A stretch of 64,000 nt of DNA from Liriodendron chinense (GCA_003013855.2 PVNU02001548.1:310001-374000), one strand, 5' to 3'. Positions 12,801-22,350 are shown, numbered from the stretch's first letter. Notes: generated by a model from the letters alone, not told the origin. Made by a program: numbers and translations.

Positions 12801-15800
12801 TTTTGCTTCCATTTTTTTCGTGTTGAACAAGATCTAATTTTTGTGTTACGCCCACCCTTTTAAAGAATCTGGACTCTAATGAGACTTGATCGAGTTTTCG
12901 AAGTTTGACAAGTCAACTAAATCTCCTGTTGAACCACTTTCAAATGGACTAAGTTGACTTGGTAGAGTTTTGATTCATTTTGAGAAGTTAATTTTTTTTT
13001 TTTTTTAACAATGTTTTGATCATATTTAATGCTTTGTAAACTCTAGCTGGATGTATTGTGCAAGTCAGTACCTAGCTTGGGTTAAGAAGGGCTGATGTCA
13101 GGTTGTAAATCAGTTGTCAAACCTTGCCAAACAACCATGGGAATGACTGGTTGGTATAAAATGATTCACAAAGTCAACTCTGAAATTTGGTGGTGTCATG
13201 GACATGTTCAAAAGAAGGTTTAGTGGTGGGAATGCCTTTCTTTCAGCATATTCAAATTCTTTTCTTTACGATATCATGAACTTTTGACACATTCTCATTA
13301 GGACCTGCAGATGTTGAACATAGGTTTCTATGCAAGATCTGGTTTCTCTTCACATTTCTTTTAATGCTACAGTAATTAGCTGTTCTGCTTTTGTTGTAGT
13401 TATCTGTAGCTAGAGCAGTTTCTAACTTTTTTGTTTATATTTCATGTCAGGAAATGAAAGCAACTTATGTAGTAACTGTAGATGATATTGAGTGTGCTTA
13501 CTTTGACCAAGTTGAGGATCTCCGTGACTTTGGGGCACAAAATAGGGAAAGTATTGCTCGGTTGCTGTGGGCATTCTTTGATTATTGGGCATATCGCCAT
13601 GATTATGCAAATGCCGTCATATCTGTTCGAACTGGAAGTATTATTAGGTGAGTTTTCATTTTCTACTTCATAATTTGAATTCCACGGAATTAGCTCGGCC
13701 AATCTCGCTGCTCATTCCTTTTAAGTTCAGGTTGTCAGGTATTTTGTTCCTTCGTTGATAGGTTTATGCATGTGAAAATCTCATAGAAGATCTCAAACTC
13801 TCTTAATATCAGAAATGCGCATCTAGCTAATATATAAAATCTTACCATGAACTTCTAAATTCCCAAAAATGCTTTGTTTTAATGAAACCTTGTTTTTTAT
13901 TTATTTATTTATTTTTTTATATATATATCCACTTTGTTTATGAATAGCCTCCTTGTTCTATTGCTTCTCTCTTACCCGCTTTCTATTTGAGAACAAGGAA
14001 ATCTATTTGCACCCAAACTCATATGGATGTGCCAAACAAAAGCACTGCACACGTTGATCTGGCACATTTCCATGTGATCTGAGCCTTACCCATGGTGAAT
14101 GCTCTTTTAGCTCAAAAACTAGCTGGTTTACTTATTAGGTGGGTAACAGTTACACAATTATTAAATAAAAAATGGATAGCCAACAGTCCACATTCAACTT
14201 ATGTTTATTCTACATGATGAGTGGACCAATCTGATTTTTATGATAGGATACATTGACCAAGCAAAATACCTGTCGGACCAGGGTTACCAATAGTCAGGAA
14301 CAGTAGACGGGAGCCTATGGTTTTTTTTTTTTTCTTTTTTCTGAAGCTGCAGCAGTGCTATATGGTGTTAAGATTGTGATTGATTGAAATCTCAGCCTGA
14401 TCATTATAGAGGACTCCACCATTGTGATAAGTTGGATTGCGATGGGCAGATACCTGTGGAGACGAGCTAACATCTTAGTGGCAGTTAGATGCCAGCATCT
14501 CTATAGATGTTTCATTCGTCCATGCCCTCCTTTCAGCTATTGATGATGCTGACAATCTGGCTTTGGAAGGTTCAACCCATGATGATTTTTGGATTTAGAT
14601 TTCAGTTAGTTGTGCTATGGGGGACAATTGCAGTATTTGTTTTCTTTCTTTAAATCTGTCTCGTATATATCCTGCTGCCTGTTTGTAATATTTCGAGGTG
14701 CTCCCTTGATCTACTCAGAAGTTGTATTTTATTTCTTAATAAAACCCTCCCATTCTTAAAAAAGGAAAAAAGAAAAGAAAAGGAAAAAAGAAATGATATA
14801 TTAACCAAGGGGCACACCTGATGAACGTCCCAGATACTGGATGTATCCATGTCAGCGTGTGTTTGATGCCTGTGTTCGGAGTGTGAAGAGAGGGAGCAAT
14901 GTAGCACAACTTGAAACAATTGAACAAGGACCAATTGCTTTTTCTGAATGGCAAAGGAAATTTTTATTAAACCTAGCTGAAAGCACAACAGCAAAAGCAA
15001 CAACTGAAAGAAATGGTAAGGAATCAGCCTGAAGATCCATGGCTAATCTGAAGGTGCAACTGCTAGCATGTCCAATATTTCCTCGGTAGTACTCCTCTAG
15101 ATCTGGGGAACCCTGATGCGAAAATAACTCTCCCTTTTGCCCTATGAAAGATTGCTGTCGAGGATTCCATCTTGTTGTTAAACACTTTGTGGTTGTTCTC
15201 TTTCCAAAGTGACTAATCACTGGGTTATGAGACACATTTGCCAAATTATCTTTTTTTTTTTTTTTTTTCCGGGAAAGATCTACCTCTCCATGCAAAGAAT
15301 AAGGCTTCAAACGACCTAGTGCCACCCACTTCTTGTTGAACATTGCTAGAATCTTAACCAAAGAACCGTCATTTCAAAATGGATGAATATGTGGTTCACT
15401 GATTCTGCATCTTGGAGACATTGAGGGCATCCATTTATGATGTCCATGCTTCTTTTGGTTAGATTGTTGATCACTGGCACCTTATTATTTGCAGCCAGCT
15501 AAGTGCCAGCAATCTGACATCCTATGTGTGCCAATGTAGCAATCTGATGCAGTCTGCTTCTATGTTTTAGCATGAGATAGAAGGATTAAAATGTAAAAGT
15601 TCCTGAGTCCCCTTTCCATATCCCACCCATCTGCTTCGTCAGTGAGAAGAGCAACATCCTGCAATCTCTGTTTCAGCAAGATTCACTCTTCCAATTCTTT
15701 GTCGTTTAAATTTCTAAGAAAAACTGGGGCCTATATGGTTTCATTTCCACTCCTGTGAAACGCCTCTACTACTAATATTTCTTTCCTTTGGAATTCATTT

Positions 15801-18800
15801 TATAGGACTGGAAGATCATGTTGTAATGATGGCTCTCCAATCCAAACATCTTCCCAAAACCTAAGTACTATCTCTCACTCCATGGGATAATTCCTTCCAT
15901 GGACTCTTCTAACACACCCCACCTTCCACATTCATGGGGATCTGTATAAAGAGGAACTGGGGGTGCCCCATCTGCCCTGTGTCATTCCATATTTGGATGA
16001 AATGATTTGCTTCCACAAGGGATCTTTTTTGACACCGAATCTCCATAATACTTTCCCTATAAGGCAGGGTTCATCATGGAGAGCTTTTATTCCCATACCT
16101 CCCTCAATCTGTGGCTTGTATACTGTGTCCCATCCTACCAAATGAAACTTCCTTTTCTATTCCATTCATCTCCATAAGAAATCCTCTTGAATTTTTTCAA
16201 TTCTTCGAATCACAATTTTGGGGCATTGGAATAGTGATGTGAAATACACTGGCATGTTTGATAATGCGGCTTTGATTAGGTTGATTAGATCACCAAGAGA
16301 TAAGTATTTACTCTTCCAGGATGACAATTTCTTCTCAATTCTTTCAATCACCATGTTCTACAACCGTTTCACTGGTTCGCCAATGCATAGCGGCATACCA
16401 AGGTAAGTCGTAGGAAAATTTTCCATCTTGCAACTGAACTCCATTGCGAGGTTCCCAAACCCCTCATCTGAGGCATGAAAATCTCACCTTTTTTTTTAAA
16501 ACCCCCCCCTTCAAGTTCTATTAGAAGCTGCTGTCCAACAGAAAGCCGGTACTCTAGGTGGAATGGAAGTTCCCCACATCTTTGTGTGAGGGGGAGGAGC
16601 TAAGTCTAGGAGAAGAGATTTCTGTAAGGCTTAGTTGAAAAATAAACAAGGGGGGTAGGAGTCCATAACCTTTCATCAGTCTTGCCTATTGGAAGGAACA
16701 CATTCTCAAGAATGCCAAGAGATCGGCTAACATCGGAATCCCACACCTTCATAGCAGTCACGAATAAGGATAACCCTACTTGAGATGCGGAATATCCTTG
16801 GAAAAGATTCTTGCTAAAATTATATCCCCCACTGACAGATCCTCCCAAATTCTGATGAGCTCCCAACCTCAACTCTGAATCTAATCCCTTCGTAAAAAAA
16901 ATTATGAAATATGACGTCCTTCCAGACTGTTGTCCCTCTGCCTCTCCTAATTTTACCCTGGGATTCATTCCCTCCAGCCATATTTACTAGCTATGATCTT
17001 CCTCCAAAGCGCTTCCTGCTGGCTGCCAAAATGCCACCACCATTTGGAGAGGAGAGCTCGATTTCTGTCTTTGATTTGTCCAATACCAATGCCCTGAACT
17101 GCTTTGGTTTCTCAATCTCTTCCAACTTCATCAATATTTGCCAATATTGATTTCTTCCCATGGAAAATCGGCTGAATCTTCTTGATTTTCTGGGCCACTT
17201 TATTTTGAATCTTGAAAATAGAAAGTAGGTAGGAAGATTAGAAAGGGTCGTCTTTATGAGAATAATGCAGCCACTAAAAGAAATGTAAGGCATCTTGCAA
17301 GATGATGACTTCCTTCCAATGTTTCAAGAATGGGATCCCGTTAGAAAGACCCAAGGATTGGCTGCAAGAGGGAGGCCCAGCAACACGCAAGGGCCCTTGC
17401 CATGGCCTCCACAGTCTACTGACGGTGCAGCAATACCTGCACTAGCACTTTTGGGAAGATTAATTCAGAGCCTGGAAACTGTATTGAAGCAACGGAGGAT
17501 GCGTTTTATTGTGAAAGCTTGGGATAGATCAGCCTCTCAAAACAATAATGTTGTTGTTTGCGAACTAGAGGTGTGGAATATCAATAGGGTGAGAGCTAAT
17601 CTGAAAATGTCTAAGCAGTACTCTATCGACAGCCTGTTGAACTAACCGACTTAAGCTTTAAGCCTCAATCTGGAAAAGGAATGGTGAAAGAAGACCCGCA
17701 TGCCTTAACCCTCTCAAGCTTTTAGAAAAACCGTGAAGATAATCGAGAAATGAGCGGACAAGATTCAACCCTAAATCCATCTTCAACCAAAGTTCATTCT
17801 CGCGAGCAATTATACTAGAAAGTCCCAATCATCATGGTCTATATGTCTGATCCAAATCCACCTTACTAAGATGCTAGGAGGCCCACTTATTTCCTTAAAT
17901 CAATGCATTCACCACTTATTGGTAAAGCTCTATATGGTTGCCAGGTTTATGCTGTTTTTCTTTTAATTTTACATTATACATTTATGTTAAGGGCCTTTTT
18001 GTTTTCATTTCCCTATAGTAAACACACTGTAAATGGGTAATGATTATTTACCATGTATTTCCTTGCGCATTTTTCAAGAATGACAACTAACTGTTTGATT
18101 TTTGTGCACGGAAATCAAGGGGAGCGCGAATTTTTGTGGGGCCCACTATGATATATGTGGCTTATCCACTCCGTCCATCTATTTTGCAAGGTGATTTCAG
18201 GGCATGCAACAAAAATTGAGGCAAATCCAAAGCTCAAGTGGACCACACCACACATAATAGTGGGTTGAACCCCTACCGTTAAAAACCTCTAACGACGACG
18301 ATTTCCTATGGTGTGGGTCACTTGAGCTTTGGATTTGCCTCAATTTTGGACTCTTGACCTAAAATGTTCCTTTAAAATGAATGGACGGCATATATATCTC
18401 ACTGACATGACAATGAGGCCCACAAATGTATGATGATCCTTTTCAAACCCCTTTTACAAGGAGGAAATACTTGTTCCTATCAAACAGCGGTAGATGCTAA
18501 TAATTACCATTTTACATGCATTTACCCCAAGGGAAATGAAAACAAACAAGCCCTAAGAGAAGGAATTCTGATGTAGACTCATGATGTTACTTATCTTTCC
18601 ATGCTTGTTTTCTTAGTGGCCTTCTATACTTCCGATTAGCAGCCATCTATAATCCTTTGATTCTTGCCTACAGAAGATGCATTACCCTTTTGCTAGTAAG
18701 GATTTCATTGGCTCATTTAAAATTCATCCATGAGATTCTGATGTAGGCCCACAGCCCACTTAAGCCCACTTAGGCCCGCTATAGGCCCTAACAATAATAG

Positions 18801-20167
18801 TCCCATGGCCCACCATAGGGCGCAATATGTGCTGATTTTCAGACTATGTCTTCGTAGATTTGGTAGCATAAATCAATGGTTGTAGTTTACTATTTTTGGA
18901 AGATACGAGGGCTGACTTAAGATGTGTTGAAGATATTGAGGGGATGTGATTGAAGATATGGGGCTGATTTAGAGATGTAATTAGGATTTTCTATATTTGA
19001 TTTTAGTAGTGTTAGGATTTTACCATCTTAAGTAAATTAGATTGATTTGAAGTCAACTATGAATTTGAAATCAATCTCCTAGTTAGGAGGATTTTCATTA
19101 GAGATTTACTTGGAGTCCTACAAAAAGGGTGGTGGAATAGGAAGTAATTATTCTAAATTTTTTCCAAGTGCGAGTTCTTTTCTTAAGCAGTAAGTAGAAG
19201 TTTGATACTAATAAAGTTAAGTTTGATACTAATAAAGTTAAGTTTGATATTAATAAAGTTATTTCTCCGTCTCTTCTCAAATATTCTTGTGAGCATAATT
19301 CTTGTCTGCCTCTTTGCGATTTGGTTTCAATTTCTCATTGATTCAATAACCGGGTTGCACCAGATTCTTGTACCCTTTTAACATGTAGAACGGCAAAATC
19401 TCATGTTTCACCCCCTTCTTGATATCTTGTGAAATTTGAGATTGTTAGAAGCGAAATCATATCTTGTGACATTTGAGATTGTTAGAAGCGAAATCATATC
19501 TTGTGACATTTGAGATTGTTAGAAGCGAAATCATAACAAAACGTACTGGTCAAATTCATGGATCCGGATTTACTTGTAACTGGGGGTTGGGGAGATTCCT
19601 GTAACCTTTATGCGGCCCAATGATAATGGGCCTCATGCACTTGTTAGATGTGGGCCCTACAATGAAAATAAAAGATTCCTCTGCATGAAATGACGGTTTT
19701 GCCCCTTTTCACTGTATGGCCTGCATCTAACAAGTGCAGGCAGTGTGTTATCATTTGGTCACGTCACGGATAAGAGGAATTCCCATTACAGGTAATCCAC
19801 ATCCCAAGTCCATTGGTAATTCTTATGTGTGCATTTATTTATTTATTTTTATTTCAGAAATTCTGATTGAAGAATGAATTGCTATGCTTTATTACCATTT
19901 GCATTGTGATTAATGCTGATGTATTGCTAACTCAGTAAAACCATTTTCACACACAGCAAGCGTGCAAAGGAATGGACAACAAGAGTTGGGAATGACCGCC
20001 ATTTGATATGCATAGAAGACCCCTTTGAGATCAACCATGACTTGGGCCGTGTCGTTGACAAGTACAGCATAAAAATTCTCAGAGAGGAATTTGATAGGGC
20101 TGCCAACATACTGCAATACGATCCTAACCCAAGCGTCACACTCTTTGAGCCTTACGTTCCTAACTGA
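1561..20167 (+). CDS. URT1: UTP:RNA uridylyltransferase (URT1-type terminal uridylyltransferase), 3' part of the gene
   Basis: Five exons (1561-1929, 10132-10355, 10474-10537, 13451-13647, 19957-20167) join in frame into 354 codons plus TGA. All introns are GT..AG and the phases agree (0, 2, 0, 2). The product has the noncanonical poly(A)-polymerase order: nucleotidyltransferase core with GSCANSFGVSNSDID (metal-binding Asp pair) and a third Asp in SCDICINN, then a PAP-associated region (LLWAFFDYWAYRHDY) and the ICIEDPFE motif near the end. Enzymes of this family add uridines to deadenylated mRNA 3' ends in the cytoplasm. I recognise it as close to Arabidopsis URT1 rather than HESO1 by near-identity in the ALTRARVPIVKL and GNDRHLICIEDPFE stretches; this rests on memory. 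All catalytic residues look intact. The disordered N-terminal exons are outside the window. The introns of 8.2, 0.1, 2.9 and 6.3 kb are swollen by transposons. Confidence 0.93.
1930..4206 (+). other. URT1 first large intron, left part
   Basis: About 2.3 kb of AT-rich sequence with no supported exon. Overlapping open frames on both strands near 3074-3335 have no recognisable motif and I regard them as chance. Confidence 0.4.
4212..4513 (-). repeat. copia LTR (3' in element sense)
   Basis: 302 bp, TG..CA ends, followed on the inside by a pyrimidine tract (CTCTCTCTTAAG) that is a purine tract on the element strand. Confidence 0.82.
4544..4818. mobile_element. hAT-type MITE, copy 2, inside the copia element
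   Basis: A 275-bp element with termini CAAGGTGTTCC and (reverse complement of the right end) CAAGGTATCCC. It is flanked by 8-bp repeats CATAGAAG / CATAGATG (one mismatch). The interior is rich in CGTAACGGCC palindromic words, like the copy at 578-896. It sits 30 bp inside the copia LTR, so it is younger than the copia insertion. Confidence 0.8.
5507..6480 (-). mobile_element. LINE (L1-type) 3' fragment inserted in copia
   Basis: Minus-strand coding traces of the LINE ORF2 C-terminus: NRIRFWLDPWCDQSMLAESF, then GDIWSYGTLPKVVTFSW and the zinc-binding run ACPLCLKDEESVAHLLIHC (zf-RVT). The left end is a T-run, i.e. a poly(A) tail on the element strand. The element is 5'-truncated. It separates the RNase H part of the copia from its RT part. 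Confidence 0.8.
8001..8265 (-). repeat. copia LTR (5' in element sense)
   Basis: 265 bp, similar along its length to 4212-4513 with small deletions, adjacent to the primer-binding site at about 7987-8000. Confidence 0.82.
8690..9515 (-). mobile_element. degenerate LINE 3' fragment
   Basis: Minus-strand remnant with SWKWKIERLGYFSVKMFYSA, typical of the LINE ORF2 tail, followed by degraded zf-RVT sequence and a T-rich left end. It shares blocks with the fragment at 11430-12600 (the GATGATGAGGAATCATCT region), so both belong to one family. Confidence 0.65.
9725..9819 (+). mobile_element. 95-bp 5'-truncated LINE insertion with poly(A)
   Basis: A short insert with an AATAAA-containing 3' end (TCTTTAATAAATTCTTATC) and a poly(A) run of over 30 A. 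It is flanked by an exact 14-bp repeat ACTGCAGAAGATGC (9711-9724 and 9820-9833), the hallmark of target-primed reverse transcription. Confidence 0.85.
10132..10355 (+). CDS. URT1: URT1 exon b: third catalytic Asp and central domain
   Basis: The acceptor is TTTACAG at 10125-10131 and the donor is GTGAGT at 10356. The exon starts ALTRARVPIVKLMDP and contains SCDICINNVLAVVNTKLL, with the third metal-binding Asp. It ends in phase 2, splitting an Ala codon (GC|G) in the SSYA motif. Confidence 0.93.
10474..10537 (+). CDS. URT1: URT1 exon c (64 bp microexon)
   Basis: The acceptor is TTTTCAG and the donor is GTCTGTGG. It encodes (A)YVLMCIHFLQLRKPAILPCLQ, completing the Ala codon split by the previous intron. 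It is too short to show up as an open reading frame on its own. It is conserved in sequence and phase with plant URT1 as I remember it. Confidence 0.9.
10540..10661 (+). repeat. 61-bp tandem duplication just after URT1 exon c
   Basis: Two units starting at 10540 and 10601, each CTGTRGTTTCATTTTTTTRC... through GGGCCATTTGCT, with few mismatches. The first unit begins at the splice donor region. Confidence 0.8.
10662..11429 (+). other. URT1 third intron, unassigned left part
   Basis: No supported gene or repeat. Small frames on both strands have no motif. Confidence 0.35.
11430..12600 (-). mobile_element. degenerate LINE fragment in URT1 intron
   Basis: Related to the 8690-9515 copy (compare CTCAAATGATCTATGG near 11897 with CTCAGATGATCAATAG near 9147). 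Heavily decayed, interrupted by a SINE-like insert at about 12000-12098. A second 3'-end-like segment lies near 12340. Confidence 0.5.
12000..12098 (+). mobile_element. tRNA-derived SINE, copy 1
   Basis: Box A-like GTAGCTCAGTGGTAGG and box B-like GGTTCGAGCCC are spaced as in a pol III promoter, followed by an A-rich stretch. It is not a tRNA gene because no cloverleaf pairing or CCA-side stem follows. Confidence 0.6.
12601..13450 (+). other. URT1 third intron, right part
   Basis: No gene recognised. It ends in the acceptor of exon d. Confidence 0.35.
13451..13647 (+). CDS. URT1: URT1 exon d: PAP-associated domain
   Basis: The acceptor is TTCATGTCAG and the donor is GTGAGT. It encodes EMKATYVVTVDDIECAYF through SVRTGSII and ends in phase 2. 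It carries the PAP-associated region (ESIARLLWAFFDYWAYRHDY), which recognises the incoming nucleotide in this family. Confidence 0.92.
13648..14300 (+). other. URT1 last intron, left part
   Basis: AT-rich, no supported feature. Confidence 0.35.
14330..14795 (+). mobile_element. LINE 3' end (+) ending at the nested exon
   Basis: The segment ends with TTTCTTAATAAAACCC and an A-rich tail at 14755-14795, the form of the LINE 3' ends seen elsewhere here (e.g. 25500-25565). The left limit is uncertain and no coding trace is clear. Confidence 0.4.
14810..15015 (+). CDS. unidentified exon A inside the URT1 last intron
   Basis: The frame is open from an in-frame stop at 14802 to a strong donor (AATG|GTAAGG at 15015/15016). 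It encodes GTPDERPRYWMYPCQRVFDA, then CVRSVKRGSNVAQLETIEQG and FSEWQRKFLLNLAES. The composition is protein-like, not LINE-like. The best acceptor is CCAAG at 14805-14809, without a pyrimidine tract because LINE tail sequence lies just upstream. The phase joins exactly to exon B at 17329. I do not recognise the protein. It may belong to a nested gene, a captured gene fragment or a decayed host exon. Confidence 0.45.
15050..16480 (-). mobile_element. LINE ORF2 fragment (RT end and following region)
   Basis: The minus strand encodes MVIERIEKKLSSWKSKYLSL and GDLINLIKAALSNMPVYF, the classical LINE RT thumb, then GWDTVYKPQIEGGMGIKAL. An in-frame stop precedes the Met. It lies between exons A and B. 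Confidence 0.78.
16495..17290 (-). mobile_element. second LINE ORF2 fragment
   Basis: The minus strand encodes ILIKTTLSNLPTYFLFSRFK and, after frameshifts, IRIWEDLSVGD. It is the same protein region as the neighbouring fragment, so it is a separate 5'-truncated copy. Confidence 0.7.
17329..17588 (+). CDS. unidentified exon B inside the URT1 last intron
   Basis: The acceptor is GTTTCAAG at 17321-17328. Its first two bases complete the Glu codon begun in exon A (N-E-WDPVRKTQG). The exon then reads PLPWPPQSTDGAAIPALALL, GRLIQSLETVLKQRRMRFIV and KAWDRSASQNNNVVVCELEV, ending ...WNINR before GTGAGA in phase 0. A LINE cluster fills the intron between exons A and B. No further exon could be followed, so the gene looks truncated. 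Identity unknown. Confidence 0.45.
17589..17987 (+). other. URT1 last intron, unassigned
   Basis: No feature. From about 17910 onward it becomes alignable with the pseudogene region at about 35960. Confidence 0.4.
17991..18553. mobile_element. Tourist-like (PIF/Harbinger-type) MITE with inner fold-back
   Basis: The 3-bp repeat TAA lies at 17988-17990 and 18554-18556. Inverted termini are GGGCCTTTTTGTTTTCATTT and (reverse complement) GGGCTTGTTTGTTTTCATTT. Inside, 18133-18436 is a long fold-back of the GTGGGGCCCAC family. The paralogous pseudogene site near 36031 lacks the insert. Confidence 0.75.
18739..19362. mobile_element. solo LTR with 5-bp target duplication
   Basis: 624 bp starting TGATGTAGGCCC and ending GGTTGCACCA, flanked by GATTC at 18734-18738 and 19363-19367. 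It contains three copies of a 20-21-bp word (TTTGATACTAATAAAGTTAA) at about 19200-19262. Only one LTR is present. The duplicate locus near 36800 reads straight across the site. Confidence 0.7.
19422..19532 (+). repeat. 37-bp tandem triplication
   Basis: Three units starting at 19422, 19459 and 19496 (ATATCTTGTGACATTTGAGA...). The pseudogene copy near 36850 has one unit. Confidence 0.85.
19560..19810. repeat. small fold-back repeat in URT1 last intron
   Basis: Inverted arms: GCACTTGTTAGATG near 19640 faces CATCTAACAAGTGC near 19722, and outer GGATTTACTTGTAACTGG faces CATTACAGGTAATCC. It is a MITE-like fold-back with degraded ends. Confidence 0.55.
19957..20167 (+). CDS. URT1: URT1 last exon and stop
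   Basis: The acceptor is TTTTCACACACAG. One base completes a Ser codon, then KRAKEWTTRVGNDRHLICIE leads to DPNPSVTLFEPYVPN and TGA at 20165-20167. The product ends soon after the conserved EPYVP, shorter than my recollection of the Arabidopsis tail by roughly ten residues. A decayed second copy of this exon lies near 37150. Confidence 0.93.
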
Positions 20168-20345
20168 TATAGGGTGGGGTTTAGCTGTAATTATGGCCAC
20201 CCAGCTTGTAAAGCTTCTCTCTCATTTCTGTCCATAGGTATGTATTTATGGTGTGAGGCTTTCTTAGTTATTATCCCTGTAAAGGAAGTCTTCAATAATT
20301 TTGTGCAACTGCAGTAGCTCTCTCTACTGTGTGAGTATTAATGTT
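20168..20345 (+). other. URT1 3' UTR (extent inferred)
   Basis: Sequence after the stop stays alignable to the pseudogene copy at about 37320-37490 (shared TGTATTTATGGTGTGAGGCT). I infer transcribed 3' UTR. No canonical AATAAA was found in this stretch, so the cleavage site is unknown. Confidence 0.5.
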
Positions 20346-20852
20346 TGAGATCATTTTCGAATTTTGCTCGGGTTTAAATATTTTGGGTTGGGTGTGCTTG
20401 ATAGAGCCTACCAAATGAATGGCTCGAATGGTGCGACTGTGGTGGACCATGAAATGGGAACGGCATCAAGAAGGTGTCTGTTTTCCGTCCTTGTCATAGC
20501 TGCTAAAATCTCCGAGGATCTCCCACAGATTGGATGCATGGTGTACCGTTTCTATGTGATCAGGAACTTAGGCAGCCACACTGTCTAGATGGGCCCAAAA
20601 ATCAATCCGATTTCTCCTTAGGTGGTCCACACATGTTCGTTGAATGTGAACCGGTATTTGTTTTCTTTAACCATCCTCTCTCTATTTCTTACGTCGTCTG
20701 GCCCACCTGGTGAATCCTCATTTCTTGGAGGACATGAGTACTCTTTTGGTTACAACATTTGGCGAAGCAGATCCAAGCGACTCATCCTGTGGATTCTTGT
20801 TCGTAGATTCCTTGGCCATCATATTAGGCCAGTCTGCTCATTGGGTATAGAG
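20346..20852. other. intergenic, unassigned
   Basis: No gene. Some GGCCCACC words belonging to the fold-back family occur near 20700. Confidence 0.35.
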
Positions 20853-21298
20853 CTTAGTGGGTGCTACCCTAACCGTGTGGGGCCCACCTTGATGTACTTT
20901 TTTGTATATCCATGCTGTCAATCTGTTTTCCTTCTATCATTTTAGAACCCGATGCCTATCCATGCCGTCCATCTGTTTTCCTTTTATCATTTTGCCAAAC
21001 CTTAAGAAGATCCAAATCTCAGGTTAATAATACCGCTAGAAACAGTGATGAATGACCATTAAAAAACATTTTATATGGGCCAAAAAAAAGTTTTAAACCT
21101 TACTATGGGCCCTTCGGAAGTTTAAATGGGGGAGGCACTCAATCACCACTGTTTACTGTTTTATGGTCCACCTAAGATCTGGATCTGCTTAATTTTAGGT
21201 ACTCCAACCTAAAATGATCTTTTAGAAATGGATGGACGGTGTGGATATACAATATATCATCAAGGTGGGCCCCATGGTAGGGGTAACACCCACTAAAG
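20853..21298. repeat. GTGGGGCCCACC-family fold-back element
   Basis: Left arm CTTAGTGGGTGCTACCC, GTGTGGGGCCCACCTTGATG; right arm reverse-complements to TTTAGTGGGTGTTACCC, CATGGGGCCCACCTTGATG. The arms carry the CCGTCCATCTG / GGATGGACGG words. Confidence 0.7.
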
Positions 21299-21299
21299 T

Positions 21300-22350
21300 G
21301 TTACCCGGGTAATAGTCAAGTCGCGCCCCTCCATGTCCAACGTGTTCATCTGGCCCACCTGATGGACGGATCTGCTTGATTGTTGGGCAGGGCGAGTTCC
21401 TGATGGCCCGCATTTTATTAATGTCCTGTAGTTGGCAGACTCCCCATTTCTGCCTGTGGGGAAGACCTTTGCTCGTCTCAGTCCGGACTGATCAATCCCT
21501 GCTCATCTCTGCAGCTAATGTGCTGGCATTGCACACATGTAATGATCTGGGCCACTCATCCGGTCGAGACGATTGTGAATGTGCTCAGGCACAAAAGTCA
21601 AAGCCGTTGATTTGTTAGGTGGGACACAATGCTATGGGAAAATGGATGGACAGGAAACAAAGTGACAAATTTCACCTTCAATGTACACGTGGCCTACGTG
21701 ATGAGGAATAGTGCCTCGATTTATACACAGGCCATCTTCACCGTCGGTTCCACTTGATGATCTCATACGTGCGCGCGCGTGTCAAGCTGGCGCGTGTGAC
21801 GTTGGAGGCTGAATTTAAATTCGCCCGCTGCAATCTTCTCTTTTATCATTTTCTCGTTTAAAAATATCATTCGGCCAAAGAAGAGGTTCCCAAAAGCGCT
21901 CCCAAATCTAAGGTCATCGCACGAATCCAAACAAATTCTTGCCGTTCGATCCATCGAGTTCGATCTCCAAAGCCTCGAATTAGGTCCTTTCCCATTCGAA
22001 ATCCTTCACATTTTTCGGGATTTTTTGAGATTGTTCGATTGAGAAATTGACGTTTTCTTGTTCTAGGGCTCTTTAAAATCTCAAGGAAATACGTGATTGA
22101 TGGAAATTTTAGATTTACCGGTTCTTTATTATTATTATTATTTTTCTAATTTTTGGATTTTTTTTTTCTGAATTTGTGGAAATTGAAGCTATTAACATGG
22201 TGTTGTTGATTTTGTTCAAACGTAGTGGAAATTGACTTAAAAAAAAAAAAAAATACTTTGGATTCATAAAGGAAATTGAAGCTATTGAGAATTGAGATGT
22301 TGCATTGTTGGAAATTTATTTTATTTCTTTGGTTCTAATTCTGAATTTTC
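21300..22350 (+). promoter_or_regulatory. CpG-rich promoter/5'-leader-like island without a downstream gene
   Basis: The stretch at 21740-22060 is free of recognised repeats and contains CG-rich words (GTGCGCGCGCGTGT), then a leader-like pyrimidine-rich segment (AATCTTCTCTTTTATC) and a C/T-rich end. It looks like a promoter plus untranslated exon. No coding exon follows: downstream lies AT-rich sequence, then TRIM material. This is inference from composition only. Confidence 0.25.
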
